Both the position numbers and the translations under genes were made by a program. 64,000 nucleotides of DNA from Chryseobacterium sp. Marseille-Q5410 (GTDB taxonomy: Bacteria > Bacteroidota > Bacteroidia > Flavobacteriales > Weeksellaceae), in assembly GCA_946892665.1 (NCBI GenBank), contig CAMPOT010000001.1, forward strand, positions 2,046,001 to 2,110,000, written 5' to 3'. This document shows, in pieces, positions 17,041-25,054 of this stretch. Within the stretch, counting starts at the first letter, position 1. Each line of letters begins with the position of its first letter. A model generated the notes under the pieces. That model saw only the letters and a program-made list of their open reading frames with translations. It was not told the DNA's origin and ran no database searches.

Positions 17041-17640
17041 ATGCTTAAGAATTTATTTTTAATATTGTTAATTGGAAGTTTGAGTTTAGTGAAAGCTCAA
17101 GAATCTGCACAAAGTATTTTGTCGATAGCCAATCCGATTGAATTTGACGGAACTGAATTTTTCCTCAATCAATCGAAACAGCGTTCGAAAACACTGTTCC
17201 AGGAACAATACATTCCAAAAGATGAAAACATTGAAAATTTCAACCAACTGATCGATCTTTCTTTTTTCAATAAGGAAATTGATATGGAACTTGCGGTTCG
17301 GCAAAAAGTGGAAATGGTGCAAAATCGCCGAGAAAAAGATAAATTTTCTCACGTCAATGTAACCGAAAGTCCGGCTGGTGCTGAATACATTGTAGATTAT
17401 TCCATTTCGGAAAGCCCTAAAAATGGCGATCCGTATGTGGAATACAACATTTACCGTTTCAAGCAATCTGAAAGTGGAGGTCAAAAAACTTTTTTAATGA
17501 TTTCTTATGCAAAACGAATCTATGGGGATTTGAAATCTGCTGCGAAATCTTTGTCCAAACAGCGCGACCACCTGATGAGCACAATGATTGAGTACAAAAT
17601 TCCCGAAATAAAAATATCTCAAGCTTCTTCCGGAAAGTAA
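17041..17640 (+). CDS. hypothetical secreted protein
   Basis: 199 residues from an ATG 8 bp after the DUF349 gene. A clear signal peptide (LKNLFLILLIGSLSLVKAQ) ends near residue 20. The mature part is a single, mixed alpha-beta domain with a conserved-looking segment AEYIVDYSISESPKNGDPYVEYNIYR. No cysteine pair or lipobox is seen. I do not recognise a named family. Periplasmic location is inferred from the signal peptide. A strong terminator follows. Confidence 0.78.
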   Translation: MLKNLFLILLIGSLSLVKAQESAQSILSIANPIEFDGTEFFLNQSKQRSKTLFQEQYIPKDENIENFNQLIDLSFFNKEIDMELAVRQKVEMVQNRREKDKFSHVNVTESPAGAEYIVDYSISESPKNGDPYVEYNIYRFKQSESGGQKTFLMISYAKRIYGDLKSAAKSLSKQRDHLMSTMIEYKIPEIKISQASSGK

Positions 17641-17660
17641 TTTTACAAAAAACAACTATG

Positions 17661-17688
17661 AAACACCCGGCAAAAGTTGGGTGTTTTT
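17661..17688 (+). terminator. intrinsic terminator
   Basis: AAACACCC (17661-17668) pairs with GGGTGTTT (17679-17686) and T follows. It separates the DUF349 operon from ribD, and excludes the long upstream extension of the ribD frame that would start inside this hairpin. Confidence 0.82.
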
Positions 17689-17716
17689 CATTAAGACAAA
17701 TATTATTTGCAATAAA

Positions 17717-18739
17717 ATGACCGACGAAATTTGCATCAAACGCTGTATCGAACTTGCGAATAAAGCTTGCGGAAAAACCTATCCAAATCCTTTGGTGGGA
17801 AGCGTAATTGTACATAACGGTAAAATTATTGGCGAAGGTTACCACAAAATGGCCGGAGAACCTCACGCAGAAATCAATGCGATTAACTCGGTGAAAAACC
17901 CGGAATTATTGAAGGATTCCACAATCTATGTCAGTTTGGAACCTTGTTCTCATTTCGGAAAAACTCCACCGTGCGCCAATAAAATAATTGAAATTGGATT
18001 TAAAAAAGTGGTGATTGGAACTTTGGATTCTCATGACAAAGTAAATGGAAAAGGAAAAAAATTAATTGAAAATGCCGGAATAGAAGTCATTTCAGGAATT
18101 TTGGATGAAGAATGCAAAGAGCTTAACAAACGGTTTTTCACTTTTCATCAGAAAAAAAGACCTTTTATCGTATTAAAATGGGCAGAATCGGGAGATGGTT
18201 TTATGGATAAAAATTTCAAGCCTTTTCAAATTGGAAATCCTTTGACAAAACAATTTGTTCATCAGTTAAGAAGTGAAGAACATGCTATTTTGGTTGGTAC
18301 AAATACCGCTTTACACGACAACCCAAGTTTAACAACAAGAGAAATTGTAGGGAGAAATCCGGTGAGAATTTTAATTGATTTTGATTTGAAAATTCCGCGC
18401 GATTTCAACATTTATAATGATCAAGCGGAGACTTTGGTTTTTAATTCTTTGAAGGAAAGTGATGAAGGAAAATTCAAATTCATTAAAATCAACAGGGAGA
18501 ATTTTCTTGAAAATTTAATGAAAAAACTGCACGAACAACAAATTCAATCGGTTCTAGTTGAAGGCGGAAGATATACTTTGCAACAATTTATAAATTCTGA
18601 AATTTGGGACGAAGCAATCATCATTAAGGATGAAAATCTTTATTTAGGAAACGGAACCCACGCGCCAGATTTCCCAGCAAAAAGCTATAAAACTGAAATT
18701 TTCAGAAATAACATCGTGAAATTTTACAAAAATTATTAA
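17717..18739 (+). CDS. ribD: bifunctional riboflavin deaminase/reductase
   Basis: 340 residues from the ATG at 17717; an upstream frame start at 17681 lies inside a terminator and is rejected. The N-terminal cytidine-deaminase-like domain has the zinc motif HAEINAI near 49-55 and PCSHFGKTPPC near 75-85. The C-terminal RibD reductase domain (about 145-340) shows KWAESGDGFMD, RSEEHAILVGTNTAL and SVLVEGGRYTLQQF. The enzyme makes the second and third steps of riboflavin synthesis from GTP. The gene stands apart from other rib genes and is followed after 3 bp by the YigZ-family gene. Confidence 0.93.
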   Translation: MTDEICIKRCIELANKACGKTYPNPLVGSVIVHNGKIIGEGYHKMAGEPHAEINAINSVKNPELLKDSTIYVSLEPCSHFGKTPPCANKIIEIGFKKVVIGTLDSHDKVNGKGKKLIENAGIEVISGILDEECKELNKRFFTFHQKKRPFIVLKWAESGDGFMDKNFKPFQIGNPLTKQFVHQLRSEEHAILVGTNTALHDNPSLTTREIVGRNPVRILIDFDLKIPRDFNIYNDQAETLVFNSLKESDEGKFKFIKINRENFLENLMKKLHEQQIQSVLVEGGRYTLQQFINSEIWDEAIIIKDENLYLGNGTHAPDFPAKSYKTEIFRNNIVKFYKNY

Positions 18740-18742
18740 TCC

Positions 18743-19345
18743 TTGGAATTCTCATTCAACACGATAAAATCTGCCATAGAAAACGTTCTTTTGAAAGAAA
18801 AAGGAAGCAAGTTTTTGAGTTTTGCATTTCCATTAAATGATGAAGATGACATTAAAAAATACTTATTTAAAATTCGCGAAGAACATCCGAAAGCAACACA
18901 CCATTGCTACGCTTTTCGCTATGGCATAAATGGTGAAAATTATCGCGCAAATGACGACGGAGAACCTTCGGGAAGTGCCGGTTTGCCGATATACAACCAA
19001 CTGTTGGCGCATGAGATCACAAACGTGTTGGTGATTGTAGTCCGATATTATGGCGGTACAAAATTGGGCGTTTCCGGTTTGGTGAAAACCTATAAAGAAT
19101 CCGCAAAACTGGCTTTGGAAGAAGCGGAAATCATTACCAAAGAATTGGAATCCTATCTTGAAATCCATTTTGAATTCCATCAACAAAACCAAATTTTCAC
19201 TTTGCTGAATAAATTTGATGGAAAAATAATGGACTTTTTGACCGATGAAAAATGCACCATTAAAGCCATAATTAAAACCTCATTAAAAGAAAACATCTCG
19301 GAACAATTGTCCGAGATGCAAAATATTTCTTTTGTGTTTTTGTAA
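18743..19345 (+). CDS. YigZ/IMPACT-family protein
   Basis: 200 residues from a TTG at 18743, 3 bp after ribD. The N-terminal UPF0029 domain is clear: HPKATHHCYAFRYG, then NDDGEPSGSAGLPI and VVRYYGGTKLGVSGLV. The C-terminal part (about 140-200) is the DUF1949-like ferredoxin-fold domain. The biochemical role is unsettled; the eukaryotic relative IMPACT binds Gcn1. The stop is only 3 bp from the stop of the opposing metallopeptidase gene, and a hairpin inside the last codons probably serves as that gene's terminator. Confidence 0.9.
   Translation: MEFSFNTIKSAIENVLLKEKGSKFLSFAFPLNDEDDIKKYLFKIREEHPKATHHCYAFRYGINGENYRANDDGEPSGSAGLPIYNQLLAHEITNVLVIVVRYYGGTKLGVSGLVKTYKESAKLALEEAEIITKELESYLEIHFEFHQQNQIFTLLNKFDGKIMDFLTDEKCTIKAIIKTSLKENISEQLSEMQNISFVFL
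19284..19318 (-). terminator. hairpin inside the yigZ-like coding end, minus-strand terminator
   Basis: CATCTCGGA (19294-19302) and TCCGAGATG (19310-19318) form a perfect 9-bp stem with a 7-nt loop. On the minus strand it is followed by TTTTCTTTT and lies 31 bases after the stop of the metallopeptidase gene, so it fits that gene's terminator although it is coding DNA on the plus strand. Confidence 0.6.
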
Positions 19346-19348
19346 GAC

Positions 19349-20056
19349 TTAATCCCTTCTTCCCATCAGCATTGAAGCCCAATAAAGCAACTGTGCCAAT
19401 GATCCCAATGCTGCCACCAAATAAGTTCTGGCCGCCCATTTCAGAGAATCCTGAACGCCAACATATTCTTCTGCAGTTACGGTTCCGGTGTCTTTTAGCC
19501 ATTTCATCGCTCTATTGCTAGCGTCGTATTCTACCGGCAAAGTAACGAAGGCAAATAAAGTGGTCACCGCAAACATCAAGACCCCAATTGCCAAAACGGT
19601 TGTATTCCCGTTCGGATTTTCAATGGTTCTTGTAGCCGCCATCAAACCAATACCAGCAATGAGTACAAACTGCATTAAATTGGAACTGATATTCACAATC
19701 GGAACCAATTTAGACCTCAATTGTAACATAGAATATCCTACCGCGTGCTGCACTGCATGACCACATTCGTGAGCTGCAACTGCTGCTGCTGCTGCGTTTC
19801 TTTGCATATAAACTCCTTCGGATAAATTCACGGTTTTATTGGCAGGATTGTAGTGATCAGTCAATTGTCCAGGAACAGAAATCACTTGAACATCGGTAAT
19901 CCCATGATCTCTCAACATTTTTTCAGCCACTTCTTTTCCGGACAATCCATTTCGGAGGTGCACGTGCGAGTAATGTTCAAATTTAGATTTCAGTCTGGCA
20001 GAAACCAACCAGCTTACGAGCATTGAAATCCCAATAATTAAATAATAGCCTGTCAT
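19349..20056 (-). CDS. zinc metallopeptidase, YugP type
   Basis: 235 residues from an ATG at 20056. The active site HECGHAVQH lies near residue 95 in the family context AAAAAVAAHECGHAVQHAVGY. Membrane segments lie at the N-terminus (YYLIIGISMLVSWLVSARL) and near 125-145, 150-170 and 215-230. The domain is PF04298. Members sit in the inner membrane; substrates are not known. The gene converges with the YigZ-family gene and diverges from the acetyltransferase-like gene. Confidence 0.9.
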   Translation of the reverse strand: MTGYYLIIGISMLVSWLVSARLKSKFEHYSHVHLRNGLSGKEVAEKMLRDHGITDVQVISVPGQLTDHYNPANKTVNLSEGVYMQRNAAAAAVAAHECGHAVQHAVGYSMLQLRSKLVPIVNISSNLMQFVLIAGIGLMAATRTIENPNGNTTVLAIGVLMFAVTTLFAFVTLPVEYDASNRAMKWLKDTGTVTAEEYVGVQDSLKWAARTYLVAALGSLAQLLYWASMLMGRRD

Positions 20057-20166
20057 TTTATTTTATGTTTTAATAGGTTTTAAAATCGCTTTACTGATGT
20101 AAAAAATGTGCCAAAGTTTTGATATTTATTTTAATCAATTATATTTGTTTCTTCAAATCAAAAAGC

Positions 20167-21294
20167 ATGTCTGAAATCTCAGTAATTGATGTAAAATCAT
20201 CTAAGGATTTAATGAATTTCATTAAATTTCCAATGGAACTTTACAAAAATAATGAAAATTATGTCCCATCTTTAATTAATGAAGAAAAAAACATTTGGAA
20301 TCCGTCGGAAAATCCGGCTTTAAGCTATTCTGAGGCGAAACAATTTCTTGCGTACAAGAATGGAAAAATTGCAGGTCGAATAGCCATAATGATTAATCAT
20401 AAAGAAGAGAAAGAACTGGGCATCAGCAAGGTGCGTTTTGGGTGGTTAGATTTTATTGATGATACTGCAGTTTCCAAGGCACTGATTGACACTGCGATTA
20501 GATTTGCCAAAGAGAAAAACATTAACAAGATCGAGGGTCCGATGGGTTTCACCAACCTTGACAAAGCGGGAATGCTGACGATGGGGTTTGACAAATTGGC
20601 AACGATGATTGGCTTATATAATTTCGATTATTACCCAAAACATTTAGAAAAATTGGGCTTGGTAAAAGAAAAAGAATGGGTAGAATTCGAAATGAATTTC
20701 CCAACAATTTTGCCGGAACGGGTTGAAAAATTCAGCAGTCTGATCGCTCAAAAATACAAGCTGAAGGTAATTGATTTTAAGAATAAAAAAGAAATTTTGC
20801 CATTGGTAGAACCCATGTTTAAGTTGCTTGATCAAACCTATAATTCGCTATCGACCTACACGCCGATTACCGATGAACAGATTAAAACCTACAAGGAAAA
20901 ATATTTTCCCTACATCGACAAAAATTATGTGATTTGTGTGGAAGATGAGAATCATCAATTGGTTTCTTTTGCCATTACGATGCCATCCTATTCGCAGGCT
21001 TTGCGTAAGTCTAAAGGGAAACTTTGGCCTTTTGGTTGGTGGCATTTTTTGCAAGCGGGCAAAAAAAATGATCGAGCCAATTTTTATCTCATTGGCATTC
21101 ATCCGGAATATCAGCGACGTGGCGTTACTGCTATTATTTTTAAGGAAATCTTTGTAAGATTTAAAAAAATGGGAATTAAATTTGCAGAAACCAACCCGGA
21201 ATTAGAGGAAAACAAGAGTGTGCAGGTTTTATGGCAGGATTACAACCCGGTTAATCATAAGCGCAGACGCACGTACTCGATGGAAATTAATTAG
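20167..21294 (+). CDS. GNAT-like N-acetyltransferase family protein
   Basis: 375 residues from the ATG at 20167 (MSEISVIDVK); an earlier in-frame start at 20119 would add 16 hydrophobic residues from the promoter region. The protein belongs to a long two-domain family with GNAT character. The C-terminal acetyl-CoA loop is HPEYQRRGVTAIIFKEIF near 315-332, and the N-terminal half contains EGPMGFTNLDKAGMLTMGFD. The substrate is unknown. It is followed by a small membrane-protein gene and then the nuo operon. Confidence 0.8.
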   Translation: MSEISVIDVKSSKDLMNFIKFPMELYKNNENYVPSLINEEKNIWNPSENPALSYSEAKQFLAYKNGKIAGRIAIMINHKEEKELGISKVRFGWLDFIDDTAVSKALIDTAIRFAKEKNINKIEGPMGFTNLDKAGMLTMGFDKLATMIGLYNFDYYPKHLEKLGLVKEKEWVEFEMNFPTILPERVEKFSSLIAQKYKLKVIDFKNKKEILPLVEPMFKLLDQTYNSLSTYTPITDEQIKTYKEKYFPYIDKNYVICVEDENHQLVSFAITMPSYSQALRKSKGKLWPFGWWHFLQAGKKNDRANFYLIGIHPEYQRRGVTAIIFKEIFVRFKKMGIKFAETNPELEENKSVQVLWQDYNPVNHKRRRTYSMEIN

Positions 21295-21325
21295 TTATAA
21301 ACCATTAAAATCATCAAATAAAAAA

Positions 21326-21514
21326 ATGAAGAATCAACTGTATTTTTATTTAGCGATGATTATTGCTTTCATTGCATATAATCAGTTTTTTCAGGTTCAG
21401 GATGAGCGGTTGAATACCCTAATCAACATCCTTTTTGCCAGTTTTTTATTTTTATACATTGGTTATGTAGCTTTTTTAGTACTGAAACGTCTTAATAATT
21501 CGGGCAAAAAATAG
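21326..21514 (+). CDS. small hypothetical membrane protein
   Basis: 62 residues from the ATG at 21326, 31 bp after the acetyltransferase-like gene. It has two hydrophobic segments, YFYLAMIIAFIAYNQFF and INILFASFLFLYIGYVAFLVL, separated by a short polar loop, and a basic end (KRLNNSGKK). A longer frame starting inside the upstream gene exists but this ATG gives the sensible protein. Function unknown. Confidence 0.65.
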   Translation: MKNQLYFYLAMIIAFIAYNQFFQVQDERLNTLINILFASFLFLYIGYVAFLVLKRLNNSGKK

Positions 21515-21601
21515 GTTATTTTTATTGATTCTAAATTAGTGAAAATCTCTTTTTACATCATAATTTCAGGGGTTAAATTTCCTCTTTAAATCTTTATTCG
21601 T

Positions 21602-21609
21602 TAAATTTG
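21602..21609 (+). promoter_or_regulatory. probable promoter box of the nuo operon
   Basis: TAAATTTG matches the Bacteroidota -7 consensus TAnnTTTG and lies 23 bases before the nuoA ATG. No convincing TTG -33 box is seen at the usual distance. Confidence 0.4.
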
Positions 21610-21632
21610 CAAATTGAGAAAATAATGTAGAC

Positions 21633-22004
21633 ATGAATATACCAGAAAACTATCTTCCGATTCTTATACAGATAGCTGTAGGTTTTGGATTCGTTGTACT
21701 TTGTATTTTAGGCACCCACTTTTTAGGACCTAGGCAAAAAGCCTCTTCAGTAAAGAAAAACGAAAGTTTTGAGTGTGGTGTGGATGTAGAAGGAAATGCA
21801 AGAAACCCTTTTTCTGTAAAATATTTTCTTACTGCAATTCTATTTGTACTTTTCGATATCGAAATTGTGTTCTTCTATCCATATGCGGTAAATATCCGTG
21901 AGTTCGGTATGGAAGGGTTTTTTGCTGTACTCACTTTCATTGCAGTATTCTTCGTGGCTTTCATTTATGTATGGAAACGCGGTGCTTTAGACTGGGACAG
22001 GTAA
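21633..22004 (+). CDS. nuoA: NADH-quinone oxidoreductase subunit A
   Basis: 123 residues, first gene of the complex I operon. Three membrane helices are visible (about 10-30, 68-88 and 95-115), with the conserved loop FECGVDVEGNARNPFSVKYFLTAI between the first two, where the cysteine of the quinone-site loop sits. It is part of the membrane arm next to the quinone cavity. A 42-bp gap leads to nuoB. Confidence 0.95.
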   Translation: MNIPENYLPILIQIAVGFGFVVLCILGTHFLGPRQKASSVKKNESFECGVDVEGNARNPFSVKYFLTAILFVLFDIEIVFFYPYAVNIREFGMEGFFAVLTFIAVFFVAFIYVWKRGALDWDR

Positions 22005-22046
22005 TCTTGTTTCATTTACTTTAATTAATCTAAGAAAACAAAAAAA

Positions 22047-22604
22047 ATGTCAGATACTAAACCAATCATTAGAATGGATGCTGAACCGCCGGAAGGTTTT
22101 GAGGGCGAAGGCTTTTTTGCCACCAAACTCAGCAGCGTCATCGGAATGGCCAGAAAATATTCTCTTTGGCCGTTGCCTTTTGCTACTTCTTGTTGCGGTA
22201 TTGAATTCATGGCCGTACTGAACCCTACTTATGATGCTTCCCGATTCGGGATGGAGAGAAACTCTTTCTCACCAAGACAAGCAGATATGTTGATGGTATG
22301 TGGTACGATTTCGAAAAAATTAGGTCCTGTATTGAAGCAGGTTTATACCCAAATGGCAGAACCCAAATGGGTAATCGCCGTTGGTGCATGCGCTTCTAGT
22401 GGAGGTATTTTCGATACTTACTCTGTTTTGCAGGGAATAGATAAAATCATTCCGGTAGATGTATATGTACCCGGATGCCCTCCAAGACCTGAGCAAATCA
22501 TCGAAGGGGTTATGCAGGTACAAGCACTTTGCGAAAGCGAAAGCATCCGAAGAAGAGACATGCCAGAATACAAAGACTTACTCGAATCCTACGACATAAA
22601 CTAA
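22047..22604 (+). CDS. nuoB: NADH-quinone oxidoreductase subunit B
   Basis: 185 residues. It binds cluster N2, the last iron-sulfur centre before quinone. The ligand cysteines are visible: the tandem pair in [18 protein letters not shown] and [14 protein letters not shown]. The family segment [17 protein letters not shown] is also present. nuoC follows almost directly, with its ATG at 22611. Confidence 0.96.
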   Translation: MSDTKPIIRMDAEPPEGFEGEGFFATKLSSVIGMARKYSLWPLPFATSCCGIEFMAVLNPTYDASRFGMERNSFSPRQADMLMVCGTISKKLGPVLKQVYTQMAEPKWVIAVGACASSGGIFDTYSVLQGIDKIIPVDVYVPGCPPRPEQIIEGVMQVQALCESESIRRRDMPEYKDLLESYDIN

Positions 22605-22610
22605 TTGGAA

Positions 22611-23105
22611 ATGACAAACGAATTCGTTTTAGAAGCAATTACCAGAGAATTTCCAGAATCGGTGATCTCCCATTCAGAACCTTATGGTTTTCTCACGATC
22701 GAAATAAAGAAAGAGGACATCAAAAAAGTGATTCACTACCTTAGAGATTCTTCTTTAGAAATTAATTTCCTTACGGATATTTGCGGTATTCATTATCCTG
22801 AAAATGCGGCAAAAGAAATCGGAGTAGTCTATCATCTTCACAATATGATGACCAACTTCAGAATTCGTCTCAAAACATTTATGCCGAAAGAAAACGCCGA
22901 AGTAGATTCAGTGACCGATCTGTACGCCGGTGCAAACTGGATGGAAAGAGAAACTTTTGAATTCTATGGAGTTAAGTTTAAAGGTCATCCAGATCTTCGG
23001 GTGATCCTCAATATGGAAGACATTGGCTATCATCCTATGTTAAAGGAATACCGTCTAGAAGATGGTACCAGAACGGATAAAGATGACAAAATGTTCGGAA
23101 GATAA
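22611..23105 (+). CDS. nuoC: NADH-quinone oxidoreductase subunit C
   Basis: 164 residues from the ATG at 22611; a TTG two codons earlier is possible. It is the 30-kDa hydrophilic-arm subunit, not fused to NuoD. Conserved parts are FLTDICGIHYP, SVTDLYAGANWMERETFEFYGVKFKGHPDLRVIL and the end YHPMLKEYRLEDG. The 66-bp gap to nuoD contains three copies of the heptamer GCCAAAA. Confidence 0.95.
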   Translation: MTNEFVLEAITREFPESVISHSEPYGFLTIEIKKEDIKKVIHYLRDSSLEINFLTDICGIHYPENAAKEIGVVYHLHNMMTNFRIRLKTFMPKENAEVDSVTDLYAGANWMERETFEFYGVKFKGHPDLRVILNMEDIGYHPMLKEYRLEDGTRTDKDDKMFGR

Positions 23106-23144
23106 AAATGCAAACCGCTTTTCGCAGATTCCACTTCAATTTCC

Positions 23145-23165
23145 GCCAAAAGCCAAAAGCCAAAA
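23145..23165. repeat. three tandem GCCAAAA heptamers
   Basis: Perfect copies at 23145-23151, 23152-23158 and 23159-23165 end six bases before the nuoD ATG, where a ribosome would land. They can be a slippage site. Confidence 0.7.
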
Positions 23166-23171
23166 GCAATT

Positions 23172-24395
23172 ATGAAAGACAACGCGCTATCAAATATACT
23201 CAGCCAACACGATTCTAAAGAACATATTGATGGGCAGCTCTATACCCTGAATTTGGGACCAACACATCCGGCTACTCATGGTATTTTCCAAAATGTTCTT
23301 ACGATGGACGGGGAAAGAATTCTGCACTCCGAGCAAACCATCGGTTATATTCACCGTGCTTTCGAGAAGATTTCTGAAAGAAGAAACTTCGCACAAATTA
23401 CTACCCTTACCGATAGAATGAACTATTGCTCTGCTCCAATTAACAACATTGGGTGGCATCTTACGGTTGAAAAACTCATCGGTTGCGAAGTGCCAAAAAG
23501 AGTGGATTATATGAGGGTCATCATGATGGAATTGGCTAGAATTGGCGACCACATGATTTGTAACGGCGTAACCGCAATGGATGCCGGCGCAATTACAGGA
23601 CTTACCTATCTCTTCCAGGAAAGAGAAAAAATATACGAAATGTATGAGCAAATTTGTGGCGCAAGAATGACCACAAATATGGGAAGAATCGGAGGTTTCG
23701 AAAGAGATTTCAACCCGAAGTTCCATGAGCTTTTACAAAATTGGTTAAAGACATTTCCGAAAATCTGGGGCGAATTCTGTGCATTAAACGAAAGAAACCG
23801 AATTTTCATGGACAGAACCATCAAAGCCGGCCCGATCTCTGCAGAAAGAGCAATGAGCTATGGTTTCACAGGGCCTAACCTTCGCGCAACCGGTGTAGAT
23901 TATGATGTGCGAGTTGCAAGCCCATATTCCTCTTACAACGATTTCGATTTTATTATTCCTGTAGGAACTTCAGGTGATACTTATGACCGATTTATGGTAA
24001 GACAACAGGAGGTTTGGGAATCTTTGAAAATCATTGAGCAAGCTTATAAAAATTTACCAGACGGTCCTTTCCATGCCGATGTTCCGGAGTTTTATCTACC
24101 AGAGAAAGCAGATGTTTATAACAAAATGGAAGCATTGATCTATCACTTCAAGATCGTGATGGGTGAAACTGAAGTTCCTGTTGGTGAAGTATATCATGCT
24201 GTAGAAGGTGGGAACGGAGAATTAGGATTTTATCTTGTAAGTGATGGTGGCAGAACCCCATACCGATTACATTTCCGAAGACCTTGTTTCATCTATTATC
24301 AAGCTTACCCGGAGATGATCAAAGGGGCAATGATTTCCGATGCCATCGTAACCATGTGTAGCATGAATGTAATTGCGGGTGAGCTCGACGCATAA
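23172..24395 (+). CDS. nuoD: NADH-quinone oxidoreductase subunit D
   Basis: 407 residues. This 49-kDa subunit forms the quinone pocket with NuoB. The family start is NLGPTHPATHGIFQNVLTMDGE, with the quinone-site histidine region at HPATHG, then GYIHRAFEKISERR and GRIGGFERDF. The C-terminus is GELGFYLVSDGGRTPYRLHFRRPCF, with the end VMCSMNVIAGELDA-like. Length is typical. The 136-bp gap to nuoE is the largest within the operon apart from the added gene and carries repeats. Confidence 0.96.
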   Translation: MKDNALSNILSQHDSKEHIDGQLYTLNLGPTHPATHGIFQNVLTMDGERILHSEQTIGYIHRAFEKISERRNFAQITTLTDRMNYCSAPINNIGWHLTVEKLIGCEVPKRVDYMRVIMMELARIGDHMICNGVTAMDAGAITGLTYLFQEREKIYEMYEQICGARMTTNMGRIGGFERDFNPKFHELLQNWLKTFPKIWGEFCALNERNRIFMDRTIKAGPISAERAMSYGFTGPNLRATGVDYDVRVASPYSSYNDFDFIIPVGTSGDTYDRFMVRQQEVWESLKIIEQAYKNLPDGPFHADVPEFYLPEKADVYNKMEALIYHFKIVMGETEVPVGEVYHAVEGGNGELGFYLVSDGGRTPYRLHFRRPCFIYYQAYPEMIKGAMISDAIVTMCSMNVIAGELDA

Positions 24396-24407
24396 AAAAA
24401 TGTTGAT

Positions 24408-24437
24408 TTTAGATTATGAATTGTAAAATAATCTAAA
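24408..24437. repeat. inverted repeat in the nuoD-nuoE gap
   Basis: TTTAGATTAT (24408-24417) and ATAATCTAAA (24428-24437) are exact reverse complements separated by 10 bases. There is no T-run, so full termination is unlikely; it could protect or process the mRNA. Confidence 0.6.
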
Positions 24438-24493
24438 CTCTTTAAATGTAAATTAATATCAAAATTGATAGGATTTTTAGAACCAGGATTTTC

Positions 24494-24521
24494 ATCTAAA
24501 ATCTAAAATCTAAAATCTAAA
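24494..24521. repeat. four tandem ATCTAAA heptamers
   Basis: Four perfect 7-bp copies are followed by the variant ATCTTTAAA and end ten bases before the nuoE ATG. Similar but looser ATCT/AAATC text precedes nuoN at 34300-34345. Confidence 0.75.
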
Positions 24522-24531
24522 ATCTTTAAAT

Positions 24532-25041
24532 ATGAGCGAAAATATTGCTTTTAAACCTGAAACCCTAGAGCAGGTTAATAAAATTATCGCAAGATATCCG
24601 GAAGGAAAGCAAAAATCTGCCTTAATTCCAATCCTGCATGTTGCACAGAAAGAATTTGGCGGTTGGCTGGATGTTCCGGTGATGGATTATGTTGCTTCAT
24701 TGCTAAGTATTAAACCTATTGAAGTGTATGAAGTTGCAACTTTCTATACGATGTTCAATATGAAACCCGTAGGAAAATACGTATTGGAAGTTTGCCAAAC
24801 GGGACCTTGTATGTTGAAAGGGAGCGACGATATCTTAAGCCACATCCGCGAGACTTTGAACATTAAAAGCGGAGAAACAACTGCCGACGGACTTTTCACC
24901 CTGAAACCTGCGGAATGTCTAGGTGCTTGCGGCTATGCACCAATGATGCAGTTGGGCAAGTTTTATCACGAAAATTTAACAAAAGAAAAAGTAGATGAAA
25001 TCCTGGAGCTTTGCAGACAGGGTACCCTTGCTTTAGACTAA
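24532..25041 (+). CDS. nuoE: NADH-quinone oxidoreductase subunit E
   Basis: 169 residues with a thioredoxin-like fold carrying the [2Fe-2S] cluster N1a. The ligands are in CQTGPCMLKG and AECLGACGYAPM. The N-terminal helical part (LEQVNKIIARYPEGKQKSALIPILHVAQKEFGGW, broken here across its helix) is typical. It forms the NADH-oxidising tip with NuoF, which starts 13 bp later. Confidence 0.96.
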   Translation: MSENIAFKPETLEQVNKIIARYPEGKQKSALIPILHVAQKEFGGWLDVPVMDYVASLLSIKPIEVYEVATFYTMFNMKPVGKYVLEVCQTGPCMLKGSDDILSHIRETLNIKSGETTADGLFTLKPAECLGACGYAPMMQLGKFYHENLTKEKVDEILELCRQGTLALD

Positions 25042-25054
25042 TATCGATTAAAAA

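Noticed and set aside
17681..17716. upstream extension of ribD
   Set aside because: It begins in the stem of the preceding terminator; the ATG at 17717 starts the conserved sequence.
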